DNA of 64,000 bases from a virus, in the IMG/VR virus record IMGVR_UViG_3300042261_002158, positions 1-64,000 of that record. One strand, 5' to 3'. The notes beneath the pieces were generated by a model. That model made no database searches. It saw nothing but the letters and a program-made list of their open reading frames with translations, and was not told the origin of the DNA. The position numbers were made by a program, and so were the translations under genes. Shown in pieces: positions 1 to 8,619 of this stretch (position 1 is its first letter; each line of letters begins with the position of its first letter).

Positions 1-59
1 AATTGAGCTAAACTACCTGATGGTTTATATTCGCTGCCGTCTGGATTGTATATTGCCAT
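1..59 (-). CDS. Partial virion-type protein, N-terminus only
   Basis: The first 19 codons of a leftward gene cut by the window edge read MAIYNPDGSEYKPSGSLAQ. The start matches that of the gene at 1945 (MAIKNKDGSVYK), so the two are paralogues at least at the N-terminus. A TAAATA box lies 5 nt before the ATG and there is no Shine-Dalgarno sequence. The function is unknown; a virion structural role is inferred from the neighbours. Confidence 0.6.
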   Translation of the reverse strand, partial: MAIYNPDGSEYKPSGSLAQ

Positions 60-64
60 ATAAC

Positions 65-72
65 TATTTAGT
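65..72 (-). promoter_or_regulatory. Late-type TAAATA box, leftward
   Basis: On the minus strand CACTAAATAGTTAT abuts the ATG at 59 with a 5-nt gap. It matches the core of the T4 late promoter TATAAATA, and similar boxes recur in this window before virion and tagged genes. The gap implies a leaderless transcript. Confidence 0.5.
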
Positions 73-123
73 GTGATAGCAGTATATAATTTTATACACA
101 ACTGCTTTTTGGAGAGTGCCAAT

Positions 124-573
124 ATGGTAGACATCAAAACAAGCGAAGCAAATCCTGTAGGTCAAGTTGTAACCGATGAATCTATTGATACGTTTATTGA
201 AGATGCTAAAGTTCAATGGGACGAATCAAATAAAATAGAACAAGCTCAACCATGGTATAAATTTTGGACTAAGAAAGGAATGATAATTAAAGCAACAAAA
301 TTTATACTGCATTGCTTAGATCAATTTGTTGTTTATGTCGATGAAGCTCTAGATAATAGTGCAGATAAGAAAGCCACCGTGATATACGCCACAGAACAAA
401 TTTATGATCATGTGATTGTTGAAGCAATGCCGATATGGCTCAAGCCATTTGCTCCTAAAATCAAAGATGTAATCTTTAATAGCATTCTGTCGCCATTTAT
501 CGATTGGATAGTGTCCAAATATCGACAAGGTTGGAAAAAACCAAAAAGCCTATTGAAACCTTTAAGCTTCTAA
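124..573 (+). CDS. Hypothetical phage protein, 149 aa
   Basis: An upstream in-frame ATG exists at 73, but the ATG at 124 is preceded by GGAG at 111-114 and is preferred. The protein is mixed alpha-helical with an amphipathic, partly hydrophobic middle (IIKATKFILHCLDQFVVYV) and a basic C-terminus (WKKPKSLLKPL). There is no recognisable catalytic motif. It is followed directly by a strong terminator and so is probably a single-gene unit. Family unknown. Confidence 0.6.
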   Translation: MVDIKTSEANPVGQVVTDESIDTFIEDAKVQWDESNKIEQAQPWYKFWTKKGMIIKATKFILHCLDQFVVYVDEALDNSADKKATVIYATEQIYDHVIVEAMPIWLKPFAPKIKDVIFNSILSPFIDWIVSKYRQGWKKPKSLLKPLSF

Positions 574-582
574 GGCTTTTTG
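543..582 (+). terminator. Rho-independent terminator
   Basis: AAAAAGCC at 543-550 pairs with GGCTTTTT at 573-580 and a T-rich tail follows. The stem overlaps the last codons of the 124-573 gene. Confidence 0.7.
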
Positions 583-597
583 TATATTATTTTTCTA

Positions 598-996
598 TCA
601 ACTCAAGCTTAACTTGCTGGTAATTGAGATACTGCCGCCACCACTGGGAATTTCAAAAGCCGAAGTTCCAAACTTCTCCAACCACAATAATTTGTCAGAA
701 GTGTCTGTTATATAGTAACCATAAGCAATTGCACTTCCGCTAAATGTAAAGGTCTGCTCAGAATAAACAGCCGTGGTCACCCCGCCAACTTGAGTTGTTG
801 TCCAATTGCTAGATAACAATGTGATCGGCACATAACCAGCAGCACTGCATTCAGTTAAATTGGCCTTGACCGTATAGTCGGTAGGCGTGTGATCATTACT
901 GTATAAATGCAATACCGGATTGCCTGCTACTGTCATTCCAACAATATATTGCAACAAAAGAATCTCACCATGAACGTCTGGACACACTATTGTCAT
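598..996 (-). CDS. Virion-type protein, paralogue of the gene at 16292
   Basis: A 132-aa protein preceded by GGAGG (1004-1008 on the + strand) and a CATAAATA box further upstream. It shares a layout with the protein at 16292-16711: an N-terminal helix, a central segment ending in a Thr/Val-rich stretch, a Tyr-rich strand (AYGYYITDTSD against VYGYFVYGSNS), then LLWLEKF or VLWAERF, and a short beta C-terminus. I take the pair to be phage head or tail surface proteins. The role is inferred from the fold pattern and late promoter only. Confidence 0.55.
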   Translation of the reverse strand: MTIVCPDVHGEILLLQYIVGMTVAGNPVLHLYSNDHTPTDYTVKANLTECSAAGYVPITLLSSNWTTTQVGGVTTAVYSEQTFTFSGSAIAYGYYITDTSDKLLWLEKFGTSAFEIPSGGGSISITSKLSLS

Positions 997-1021
997 GAAA
1001 AAACCTCCAAAATTATATGTT

Positions 1022-1029
1022 TATTTATG
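1022..1029 (-). promoter_or_regulatory. Late-type promoter CATAAATA
   Basis: The minus strand reads GCATAAATAAACATAT, then GGAGG 14 nt later and the ATG at 996. Here the TAAATA box is far enough upstream to leave a normal leader with a Shine-Dalgarno site, unlike several other copies in the window. Confidence 0.55.
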
Positions 1030-1073
1030 CACATGCGGGGTAAAAATTCAAATTTTTTTACTCTATATACAGC

Positions 1074-1955
1074 ATGACAAACAAACTTTATGAAATCATG
1101 ATGGGCAGTCTTTTGGGAGATGGTTGTTTATGTCTAAATAGCATTCGTTCAAAAAACGCAATGTTTAAAATAAAACAATGTGAAAAATTCGAAAAATATG
1201 TACATTATCTTTACAAACAATTTGATTCATATGTGTCTTGTGAAGTAAGAATGGGCATATCGAAAAAACCCTCCAGAAGAGATGGAAAAATAATCCATTC
1301 TCTTGAAGAATGGAATGGCGAATATTGCAAACATTATTATTTTTGGACCAAATGCAATCCAGACTTCACCAAAATTTGGGAAAAATGGTACAAAAATAAA
1401 ACTAAATGCGTTCCGTCTGATTTAAAATTGACGCCTCGTATTTTGGCCCATTGGTTTGTACAAGATGGACAAAATAACGTTTGCAGTAAAAAGAGATGCA
1501 AAAGCGTTATTTTACATACTCAAGCTTTTAGTGAAAACGAAACCCAATTTTTGGTTGATTGTCTTAAAAATGAATTCAACATCACAGCTAAAACTTGCAG
1601 AACCAAAAAAGGAATGATAATTAGAATATCGGCAAAATCCTATTTTCATTTTATGAAAATCGTATCAAAATACGTCAAAGAATTTGGCGATTGCTTTGAT
1701 TACAAGATAGATATAAGCTTAGCACCCAAAGACAAACAAGGAAAATATTGGTCAGGACCGATACTAAACAGAGAAAAAGCCAACAATATCAGAAAATTAA
1801 GGTCAGAAGGCTTTTCTCTTAAAAACCTAGCCAATACTTTTAATGTAGGTGTGTCAACTATTAGCAAAATCGTAAATAACCAAATGTACAAAGAGTCTGG
1901 AATAAATATTACAGGCAAAGCTGCGACAAAAGTCGGATATAAATATGGCAATTAA
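1074..1955 (+). CDS. LAGLIDADG-type homing endonuclease with C-terminal HTH
   Basis: A 293-aa protein. Residues 8-20 (IMMGSLLGDGCLC) and about 127-137 (AHWFVQDGQN) are the two LAGLIDADG-type helices with their acidic residues, as in the LAGLIDADG_2 / DNA endonuclease family. The C-terminal 60 residues (REKANNIRKLRSEGFSLKN, then VGVSTISKIV) form a resolvase-type helix-turn-helix, a common DNA-recognition add-on. No intron is visible, so it is free-standing. There is no Shine-Dalgarno; CTATATACAGC abuts the ATG. The last 11 nt contain the start of the next gene (ATGGCAATTAA), which indicates insertion flush against a resident gene. Confidence 0.85.
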   Translation: MTNKLYEIMMGSLLGDGCLCLNSIRSKNAMFKIKQCEKFEKYVHYLYKQFDSYVSCEVRMGISKKPSRRDGKIIHSLEEWNGEYCKHYYFWTKCNPDFTKIWEKWYKNKTKCVPSDLKLTPRILAHWFVQDGQNNVCSKKRCKSVILHTQAFSENETQFLVDCLKNEFNITAKTCRTKKGMIIRISAKSYFHFMKIVSKYVKEFGDCFDYKIDISLAPKDKQGKYWSGPILNREKANNIRKLRSEGFSLKNLANTFNVGVSTISKIVNNQMYKESGINITGKAATKVGYKYGN

Positions 1956-2604
1956 AAATAAGGATGGAAGCGTCTATAAATTAGTAGGTCCCAATCCGAT
2001 AATACAACACCAAGATAATTGGGATATTTCTCAAGTAAGATTGATTAATATGCGATTTGGATCAGAGGTAATTAAAGATAAAAACAATCCAGTTGAGAAA
2101 TTCAAATCTGATTTCAATGTCCTTAATATTTCTGAAAAATTAAACCTTAAAACCAATGATACCTACATTCCAACTAAAGATTTTATCGAAGAAATCAAAC
2201 AACCTGAAATCGTAGAACAACCTGTCGAACAACCTACAGAGCCTATTGTAGAGCAACAGCCCGTCAAACAACCTGTGCAATTAGAAGCATTATTTAAAAA
2301 AGACGGAGTTAAATTCTTCTGTGCCCCAGCAATAGGTACTTTAACACATGTTGATTCTTTATATGGATCAACATACAACACAACTCAATATGGAGACAAG
2401 TTTATTTTTGAAGCAATCGTTGTAGATCAGTCCGATTTACAACTGCAAATATGGTCGTTAAGAGATATTACAATAAACTCCATTATCCACTTGAAAGTAA
2501 AAGAAGGAGCCGAAAGATGGTGGAGAATTAATCAAAAACTACCCAAAACGGGGGGATATCTTCTAACAGCCATTTCATCCGATAGTTGTCCAGATTTTAG
2601 TTAG
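1945..2604 (+). CDS. Virion-type protein with Pro/Glu/Gln linker
   Basis: A 219-aa protein whose N-terminus MAIKNKDGSVYK matches the partial gene at the left edge. A QP/EQP-rich linker (about residues 90-112) separates it from a beta-rich C-terminal domain (about 113-219) with a KVKEGAERWW motif. Start and stop overlap the upstream endonuclease by 11 nt. This layout, a short conserved N-terminus, low-complexity linker and beta domain, is typical of appended virion proteins. The function is not identified. It ends in TAG. Confidence 0.6.
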   Translation: MAIKNKDGSVYKLVGPNPIIQHQDNWDISQVRLINMRFGSEVIKDKNNPVEKFKSDFNVLNISEKLNLKTNDTYIPTKDFIEEIKQPEIVEQPVEQPTEPIVEQQPVKQPVQLEALFKKDGVKFFCAPAIGTLTHVDSLYGSTYNTTQYGDKFIFEAIVVDQSDLQLQIWSLRDITINSIIHLKVKEGAERWWRINQKLPKTGGYLLTAISSDSCPDFS

Positions 2605-2863
2605 ATCTAGGCACAATGTTAATGGTTACACCTAGTTTTTCGAATTCCTCACGGTAATCATCCACTGCTTTCCTATAAGCTCTTTCATAAATCGTGGTTA
2701 TTAACCGTCCACAATCTTGCAAATCTTTTTCTGTAGCTAAAACTGTAGCTAAACGCTCTACAACATCATTAAAAGGAAGATAATCTTCTTTCAATAATTC
2801 ACTAAACCACTTCTTTAGAGTATAAGCTTTGGGATTTGAAGCATATTTGAAAAAATCGCTCAT
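2597..2863 (-). CDS. Small hypothetical protein, 88 aa
   Basis: A mostly helical, charged protein (MSDFFKYASNPKAYTLKKW start) lying 5 nt downstream of the 1025-aa gene and probably co-transcribed with it. Its end overlaps the convergent gene at 1945 by 8 nt. No known domain recognised. Confidence 0.6.
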   Translation of the reverse strand: MSDFFKYASNPKAYTLKKWFSELLKEDYLPFNDVVERLATVLATEKDLQDCGRLITTIYERAYRKAVDDYREEFEKLGVTINIVPRSN

Positions 2864-2867
2864 ATTG

Positions 2868-5800
2868 TCACTTTCTTTTTTTGTGTTTCTTAACTTTTAC
2901 TTCTCCTTCAACGGAAACTCCCATAGGATCGCCTACTGTTCCCCACCAATTATACCCACAACCGTCTTTTACCTTTTTTCCATCATAAACAGCATATGTT
3001 TCTACGGTTTTCTTCCAAGCTTTATAATTCATGAGCCTGTGTTCTTTAACATCATCAAACAAATCCACCCTCTCTTCGTCATCATCAAATAGATCCACTC
3101 GTTCATCTTCATCGTCATCAAATAGATCTACTTTTTCAATCGGAGTTTTTCCAGTAATAGGTACATTCACACTAAAACTCGCTGGTTTTGGAGGAGGAAT
3201 CACAAATTTACTAGGCAAAGTTGTCGTTTTGATTGCACTGGGTAAAGTTGTCGTTTTAGCACTTGGAGGTTTTATTGTTGGAATATTTGGCTTTTCAACC
3301 TTTTCTGTTTTAAACGAATATCCGCAGGCACACTTCCTAGCTTTAGGAGAGTTCTCTGTTTGACAGTTTGGACATTGTTTTTTAGGAAGTTCTTGAACTT
3401 TTCCTGTTTTAAACGAATATCCGCACTTGCATTTAGAAGTTCTCATGCTAAGACTGTTTCCGCAATTGGGACAATCTGATCTTTTCTTCTCTTGTGTGCT
3501 TAAGATTTCTTCAGGATTATTTGCTCTTGATTGCAATATATCTTTAGATTTTGGAGCAATCTGACGTTGAACGTCTTCTTCTCCTGCCGCATCATATGTT
3601 GCAACAAGATTCTGTGTGAGTTGATTGTATTTTTCTTCGTCCCCGCCCGCCATAGAAGAAAATGTAAGTTCTTCAGATCTATCTGTATTGTGTTTTAGTA
3701 CAGTACTTCTAATATAAGCCTTTCTTGCATCAAAAGCATTTTCGCCAACAGCTTTGACTACTTCTGGAGGAAAATCGTTGTTTAAATCTTCCCAAGTGTA
3801 ATCTTTCAAACGGCTTTTTTTAATCAATTCCCTTACATATTGCTCTTGGTCTTCTGGGCTAATACCTTCTTTTTCTAAACAATTAAAAATATTTCTCTTT
3901 GAACCCTTGTTTAAATTACCAAATTTAAAAGCAGGATTGCCAGTAAACCAGTACAAAGCTAATAATCCATCGCTTTTAATCTTTTCTGCGGGTATCAATT
4001 CTTTATTTTTAGTGTATACTCGTATTTGTTGCTTTAATGAGGCAAGATCATTTTCATCATCTACTGGTCCGTTTGGCTCTCCCCAATCTCCTTGCATCAA
4101 GTCCTGTATTAACTGTCTTCGTTCATGTTGTCTTCTAAGCGGAAATATTCCTAAGCGATCACTAGGAAAGCTAGATACAGTCAGTGGTTTTCCTGTTTGA
4201 TTTCTGGAAAGCATAGCAATGCTAGTATCGGAAAATTTTCGTTCAGGATCGTTTTCGTGAACAATCTTATAATTCGGGTACTTCAGTATAAATCGTCCAT
4301 CATCTAAAGCCACCACTTTGATTGCATCATAAACATCCCCTGATCCATATACTAAAGCTCCTTCTTTGCCTTTGACAGGTGGATTGCCAGAATTCCATCG
4401 ATATCCAAGCTTGATCAATTTTTCTTCAATATAATCCAGAGTAACGGGCTCTTTAGTCAGATCTGATAACTGACACTTATAAGTATATGAAGACGAGTCA
4501 ATTCCCAGTACTTTGTGCAAGCTTACTTGACGTACATTTTGTGTAAATTTGGCTTGTAAATCGGGAAATTTAGCCAATGCACCATTAAAGAAATGGTAAA
4601 AATATCCTCTCCAATTGCCTATTTTGGTAGGATTGGCTACTTTTTCTATAGATTCGATGCTTTTTCTTATTTTGAGATCATCTTCAAGCCAATTCCAAGT
4701 AACATACAAAACGCCTTCATCTATGTCTTTAGTAACATAGTTGTACAAATCTTGTTGTTGTTGTTCGGTTAAATACAAAAGATAGCAAGGCTTTTTTCTA
4801 AAAGTAGTTTCTTCTACATTTCTGAAATAGTCGGTACTGCCATAGAAATGGTGATAAAAGTCTTTGCCTATTCTTATGGGAATTTCTTGAATGCCTTTTC
4901 GGAATATTTCCAATATAATGTCTTTGTTTTGCACAAGATCTGGAGTAAGCTCAAATTCCTTTTTCTCTCCTTGCTTGCCTATTATGTTGGTTATATTGTC
5001 TGGCTTAATTTCTTGTGCTGTTTCAGGTTGTGTTTGAAGACTATGAATGATGTTGCTTATTTGGCTTCTGGTTTCTTGATCAATTTCTTTGCTGATATTG
5101 TCGCCCACATAATCATTAAAGGCAGTTCTGGCAGCAGAAGCTAGTCTTTGAAACTTTTTAAGACTTTTTAACATTGTGCCACCATAAAACTCAGCTTGTA
5201 CTTGTCCTGTCTCTTTGCCGCTAGGATCGGTGCGATATGTTATTTGTGCTTGTGACAAATCTGCATAATGTTGCTTATTTCGGTCATGTTCTCCATGTTT
5301 TTCATCGTCTGGTAGCCAATCGCCTTTTTCTACATATTGAAGATAACCATCTACGCCACCATATTTGAATGGCGGAAGATTTTTTGATCTTAGAATGTTA
5401 TTTATCTTTTTGATTTCATACCCTTCATGCTCTCCATTCATAGTGGGAATGTAAATCCATAAAGGTTCTTTAAAAGCAATATCAATCCAACTTGCTGCTG
5501 CGGATAAAATGGGATCTTTTTCTCTGGCAATATTCGAAAACAAATCACATGGGTGAATATCAGCAGGATATGCTGATTCATATTCATCTCCAACAGAAAC
5601 TATTCTTTTGGCCTCTGCTTTAACTTCATCATCATATCCGTATATTCGATTTCTGACCATATTGGCTATATTTTCTGGCAATGGCATCAATTTTCCCAAA
5701 TTTGGATGTGGGTCTTCTTGATCGTTTAACAATGCACAGAGTCTATCTCTATACTGAGAAGCTCTTACCATGCCATCTGTCATTAACCATTGCAATACTT

Positions 5801-5945
5801 TTGCTTGATGTTGGTAAGAACCAGGGATTACAGAGACGAAACAAGCCATTGAATCTGTCATTGGGAAGTTTAATGTATCAACATCCCATAATGCTGCCAT
5901 TTCTAACAATTTTTTATTGTCTAGATAACTTTTGTAATTTATCAT
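2868..5945 (-). CDS. Large phage protein, 1025 aa, with two zinc ribbons and an acidic repeat
   Basis: The N-terminal 800 residues match nothing I recognise. Two zinc ribbons follow at about residues 822-878 (SDCPNCGNSL...CKCGYSF and QCPNCQTENS...CACGYSF). Next comes a Pro/Thr-rich linker with a repeated TTTLPS element, then three copies of an acidic unit (VDLFDDDEDER, VDLFDDDEER, VDLFDDVKEHR). The last 54 residues are basic-ended (KVKKHKKRK). It is divergent from the neck gene, with 36 bp between the start codons. A large virion or core protein is plausible from size and position, but this is inference. Confidence 0.7.
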   Translation of the reverse strand: MINYKSYLDNKKLLEMAALWDVDTLNFPMTDSMACFVSVIPGSYQHQAKVLQWLMTDGMVRASQYRDRLCALLNDQEDPHPNLGKLMPLPENIANMVRNRIYGYDDEVKAEAKRIVSVGDEYESAYPADIHPCDLFSNIAREKDPILSAAASWIDIAFKEPLWIYIPTMNGEHEGYEIKKINNILRSKNLPPFKYGGVDGYLQYVEKGDWLPDDEKHGEHDRNKQHYADLSQAQITYRTDPSGKETGQVQAEFYGGTMLKSLKKFQRLASAARTAFNDYVGDNISKEIDQETRSQISNIIHSLQTQPETAQEIKPDNITNIIGKQGEKKEFELTPDLVQNKDIILEIFRKGIQEIPIRIGKDFYHHFYGSTDYFRNVEETTFRKKPCYLLYLTEQQQQDLYNYVTKDIDEGVLYVTWNWLEDDLKIRKSIESIEKVANPTKIGNWRGYFYHFFNGALAKFPDLQAKFTQNVRQVSLHKVLGIDSSSYTYKCQLSDLTKEPVTLDYIEEKLIKLGYRWNSGNPPVKGKEGALVYGSGDVYDAIKVVALDDGRFILKYPNYKIVHENDPERKFSDTSIAMLSRNQTGKPLTVSSFPSDRLGIFPLRRQHERRQLIQDLMQGDWGEPNGPVDDENDLASLKQQIRVYTKNKELIPAEKIKSDGLLALYWFTGNPAFKFGNLNKGSKRNIFNCLEKEGISPEDQEQYVRELIKKSRLKDYTWEDLNNDFPPEVVKAVGENAFDARKAYIRSTVLKHNTDRSEELTFSSMAGGDEEKYNQLTQNLVATYDAAGEEDVQRQIAPKSKDILQSRANNPEEILSTQEKKRSDCPNCGNSLSMRTSKCKCGYSFKTGKVQELPKKQCPNCQTENSPKARKCACGYSFKTEKVEKPNIPTIKPPSAKTTTLPSAIKTTTLPSKFVIPPPKPASFSVNVPITGKTPIEKVDLFDDDEDERVDLFDDDEERVDLFDDVKEHRLMNYKAWKKTVETYAVYDGKKVKDGCGYNWWGTVGDPMGVSVEGEVKVKKHKKRK

Positions 5946-5971
5946 ATTTCAAACTTCCGCTTTTATCTATA

Positions 5972-5979
5972 TATAAATA
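5972..5979 (+). promoter_or_regulatory. Perfect T4-late-like TATAAATA box abutting the neck gene start
   Basis: TATAAATA ends 2 nt before the ATG at 5982 and no Shine-Dalgarno is present. If it works as in T4 (start about 6-7 nt downstream) the transcript would begin at or just inside the start codon, so the mRNA would be leaderless or the annotated start may be 5' of the true one. Confidence 0.6.
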
Positions 5980-5981
5980 TT

Positions 5982-6899
5982 ATGGCAAATTGTAACAATA
6001 CATTAGCAATTGGAAGACCTTCTCAACAAAGTTACAACAATCTTTGCGGAAGCACCACCAAAACCACCACCGGCTGTGAAACCAGTGGAAATTCATGCAA
6101 ATACGTATCTGCTCATGACCGCAAGTTAGGCAGCAGAAAACACCGTGAAAAAGTCAGAGAAGATATTAAAGATTATGTTTTGCTCATGCTGGGAGCCCCA
6201 GTTGTCAAAGTTGAATTAGATGAACAAAATTTAGATCTAGCAGTCAATCAATCTTTGAAAATTTTTGAAGATTATGCTGGACCAGAGTATTACGACTACT
6301 ATACGTTTCGCAGCATTCCTGGCAAAAGTGTCTATAAATTGCCTGACGACGTAGGCATGGTACGCAATGTATTTTATAAAGAACATGGAACTTTTGCTTT
6401 TCAAGCTTCTGATCTTGATGGATCGATTCCTATTGAGTATTTTTACCCAGGTGGAGCTTATGCCTCCATTCAAGGTGGATTAATTGATCCTATTCAGCCT
6501 ATGTGGGGAAGAATGGGAGAATGGGTATTATACAAACAGTATGAACAAATGTTCAGTAGAGTCAGTTCAAATATTGGTGGTTGGGAGTGGGTATCAGATT
6601 TAGGTTGGATTAAATTGTATCCAACGCCTTGTCGTTCTCAGTTGGTTATTGTTCACTACCTTCAAAAGTGCAAGGATTTCCGTGAGGTGACACAGGCTAT
6701 GCAGGAAGGAGCTTTGGCCCATGCGATGATCATGTTGGGTCATATTCGTGGTAAATTTTCAGCACCTCCTGGTCCTGGCGGGGGCATGGCGTTAGATGGT
6801 GAGTATATGAAGACCAAAGGATGGGAACTTAAAGAGAAATGGCAAGAAGAGCTAATAAATAAGTTCTCAGATTTCCAAGGACCAATTACTCTTGACTAA
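5982..6899 (+). CDS. T4-type neck protein (gp13/gp14 class)
   Basis: A 305-aa protein. After a Cys/Thr/Ser-rich N-terminus (residues 1-45), the segment REKVREDIKDYVLLMLGAP and LDEQNLDLAVNQSL is the conserved N-terminal helix pair of T4-like neck proteins. A beta-rich body follows (YYTFRSIPGKSVYKLPDDV, GWEWVSDLGWIKLYPTP). The C-terminus has LAHAMIMLGHIRGKFS and a helical end. In T4 such proteins close the portal and join head to tail. The N-terminal helix pair recurs in two small genes at 44546 and 45373. Exact gp13 versus gp14 equivalence is uncertain. Confidence 0.75.
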   Translation: MANCNNTLAIGRPSQQSYNNLCGSTTKTTTGCETSGNSCKYVSAHDRKLGSRKHREKVREDIKDYVLLMLGAPVVKVELDEQNLDLAVNQSLKIFEDYAGPEYYDYYTFRSIPGKSVYKLPDDVGMVRNVFYKEHGTFAFQASDLDGSIPIEYFYPGGAYASIQGGLIDPIQPMWGRMGEWVLYKQYEQMFSRVSSNIGGWEWVSDLGWIKLYPTPCRSQLVIVHYLQKCKDFREVTQAMQEGALAHAMIMLGHIRGKFSAPPGPGGGMALDGEYMKTKGWELKEKWQEELINKFSDFQGPITLD

Positions 6900-6907
6900 A
6901 AATAAAA

Positions 6908-6932
6908 CTTCTACATTATATAATTGTAGAGG
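6908..6932 (+). promoter_or_regulatory. Hairpin masking the ribosome-binding site of the HNH gene
   Basis: CTTCTACA (6908-6915) pairs with TGTAGAGG (6925-6932), and the palindrome ATTATATAAT lies between them. The 3' arm contains the AGAGG Shine-Dalgarno for the GTG at 6938, so readthrough mRNA from the neck gene would have a closed ribosome site. T4 homing endonuclease genes use the same design. Confidence 0.6.
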
Positions 6933-6937
6933 TTATT

Positions 6938-7762
6938 GTGTTAAAAACATTAAAAAGAACAACAGAAGAAGTGGCTGAATATTTTCTCCAGCAAGGATGC
7001 GAGTTATTAGATGAATATGTTGGCTGTCAAAAACATATGAAATACAAGTGTTCATGTGGCACAATATCACATATCACATGGAATAATTTTTCACGAGGTA
7101 GACGTTGTGGTTATTGTGGTCTTACTGGTAGAAAGAAAAAATACTCCTTAGAAGAAGTAAGGGAAATATTCCGTGAAAGAGGGTGCGAATTTCTAGATAC
7201 AGAATTTAAAGGAATCCATCATAAGTATCACTATCGTTGTAAATGTGGTCAAGAAGCAGAAATAGATTTTGCTGCTTTCTATCATCAAAAACAAAATTGC
7301 AAAGAATGTGGTTTCGAAAAATTAAGAAAATCAAGATTAAAAACGAATTTCAAACGAGGCTCTGATCACTATTGCTGGCAACCAGATAGAGAACAATTAG
7401 CACTCAATAGAAAATTAAGACAGAAATGTTGTAAGATGTTATCTTCTACTTTAAAAGCAACTGGCAAAAGTAAAATCGGACACACAAGCGATATGTTAGG
7501 TTACGGACCAAAAGAACTTCAAGAACATGTTGTCAGCCATCCTAATTGGAACTCTATTAAAAATGGCAGTTGGCATCTTGATCACATATTTCCTATTCAG
7601 GCGTTTATTGATTATGGAATCACTGATTTGAAGCTAATCAATTCTTTGGATAATTTACAACCACTTACACAAAGTGAAAACAACAAGAAAAAAGACAAAT
7701 ATAATAAAGATGATTTTGAGCAATGGTTAAAGATCAAAAATTACACTGTAAGTACTAAATAA
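6938..7762 (+). CDS. Free-standing HNH homing endonuclease with zinc-binding DNA-recognition repeats
   Basis: A 274-aa protein with a GTG start (AGAGG at 6928-6932). Two tandem Cys-rich modules of about 60 aa (CSCGT...CGYCG and CKCGQ...CKECG) resemble the zinc-finger DNA-binding repeats found next to GIY-YIG and HNH nucleases. The catalytic HNH segment is near residues 210-250: WHLDHIFPIQAF, then LDNLQPLTQSENNKKKDKY. It sits 38 nt after the neck gene and 4 nt before the next gene, a typical invasion site in a structural operon. Expression is probably restrained by the upstream hairpin. Confidence 0.85.
   Translation: MLKTLKRTTEEVAEYFLQQGCELLDEYVGCQKHMKYKCSCGTISHITWNNFSRGRRCGYCGLTGRKKKYSLEEVREIFRERGCEFLDTEFKGIHHKYHYRCKCGQEAEIDFAAFYHQKQNCKECGFEKLRKSRLKTNFKRGSDHYCWQPDREQLALNRKLRQKCCKMLSSTLKATGKSKIGHTSDMLGYGPKELQEHVVSHPNWNSIKNGSWHLDHIFPIQAFIDYGITDLKLINSLDNLQPLTQSENNKKKDKYNKDDFEQWLKIKNYTVSTK
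7756..7761 (+). promoter_or_regulatory. TAAATA box before the tagged gene at 7766
   Basis: TAAATA overlaps the stop codon of the endonuclease and ends 4 nt before the ATG at 7766. No Shine-Dalgarno is visible. Same arrangement as at 5972 and 30390. Confidence 0.4.
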
Positions 7763-7765
7763 AAT

Positions 7766-8242
7766 ATGCGAAGTTTTATTGGTTGGTTAAAAAATGACTT
7801 GTTAACAGAATCCGACACACGATATAGTGTCGAGATTAACTATAGAACCAAAACAAATGAAGTCTTAAAACATGCTGCGAAAATCACCTTGGGATATGCT
7901 TCAGCAGCTTTGAAAAAACAAAATTTTCATGTAAAGCAAGTATTCGAACAAGAACCCTACCGCATCATGGTTTCTTCTAGAAATTGGGATGATGGAGAAT
8001 GGGTCTGTATCGTATCCTGGCACCCAGAGCATCAATGTTATTACATCAGTAAGGGTTTTTACAACAAAGATCGCAAAAGCGTATCGATACCTTCAAAACC
8101 TGAACATGTACAAAAATGCGAAGCCGATAATGCTTCAGAAATTGTAAACAAAGTAAAGAACATTATGCATTCTTTAAAAGATAAGCCAGATCGACATATC
8201 GAAAAACTTAAAAAAGTACCTCTTAAGAGGGGTCCAAAATAA
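7766..8242 (+). CDS. Tagged phage protein, 158 aa (putative internal virion protein)
   Basis: It begins MRSFIGWLKNDLLTESD, which fits the recurrent N-terminal tag of this window (M-x-F-x-x-W-L followed by LLTES, a Leu-x-Glu site). The body is a small alpha/beta domain with WDDGEWVCIVSWHPEHQCYY and a lysine-rich tail. No catalytic motif recognised. I infer packaging in the head from the tag. Confidence 0.6.
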   Translation: MRSFIGWLKNDLLTESDTRYSVEINYRTKTNEVLKHAAKITLGYASAALKKQNFHVKQVFEQEPYRIMVSSRNWDDGEWVCIVSWHPEHQCYYISKGFYNKDRKSVSIPSKPEHVQKCEADNASEIVNKVKNIMHSLKDKPDRHIEKLKKVPLKRGPK

Positions 8243-8243
8243 G

Positions 8244-8522
8244 TTAACTATTTTTAAGTTTATCAAAATCTTCAATAGCCAAGATTAGTCGATTATAAGC
8301 ATCTGGATAATTAGGACAAGTATTAAACCTCAAGAAAAGCATGGTTTCTTTAGCAAGATTCAAGCAATTGCTTTTAAATGTTTGCATTTGCAAGAACTTT
8401 TCCTGTAATCTTACTGCATCTCCCATAGCAAACCAGCCTAATGATTTCTGGGCATATTCTAGTTCATCTCTAATTTTATTGATTTTCTCTTCAAGTTGAG
8501 CTTTTTTAGATTTTTCAGCCAT
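8244..8522 (-). CDS. Hypothetical coiled-coil protein, 92 aa
   Basis: Preceded by AGAGGTG. The first 30 residues are a charged coiled coil (KAQLEEKINKIRDELEYAQK). The remainder is helical with three Cys. It ends 2 nt from the convergent gene. Unknown function. Confidence 0.6.
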   Translation of the reverse strand: MAEKSKKAQLEEKINKIRDELEYAQKSLGWFAMGDAVRLQEKFLQMQTFKSNCLNLAKETMLFLRFNTCPNYPDAYNRLILAIEDFDKLKNS

Positions 8523-8619
8523 TTTGCACCTCTCTTTAAACTATATCAGAAACCTTTTAGATTTCAAATAGAAAATTTACAAATTGACAAAAGAAATAAA
8601 CTTTGTTACAAACACGATT

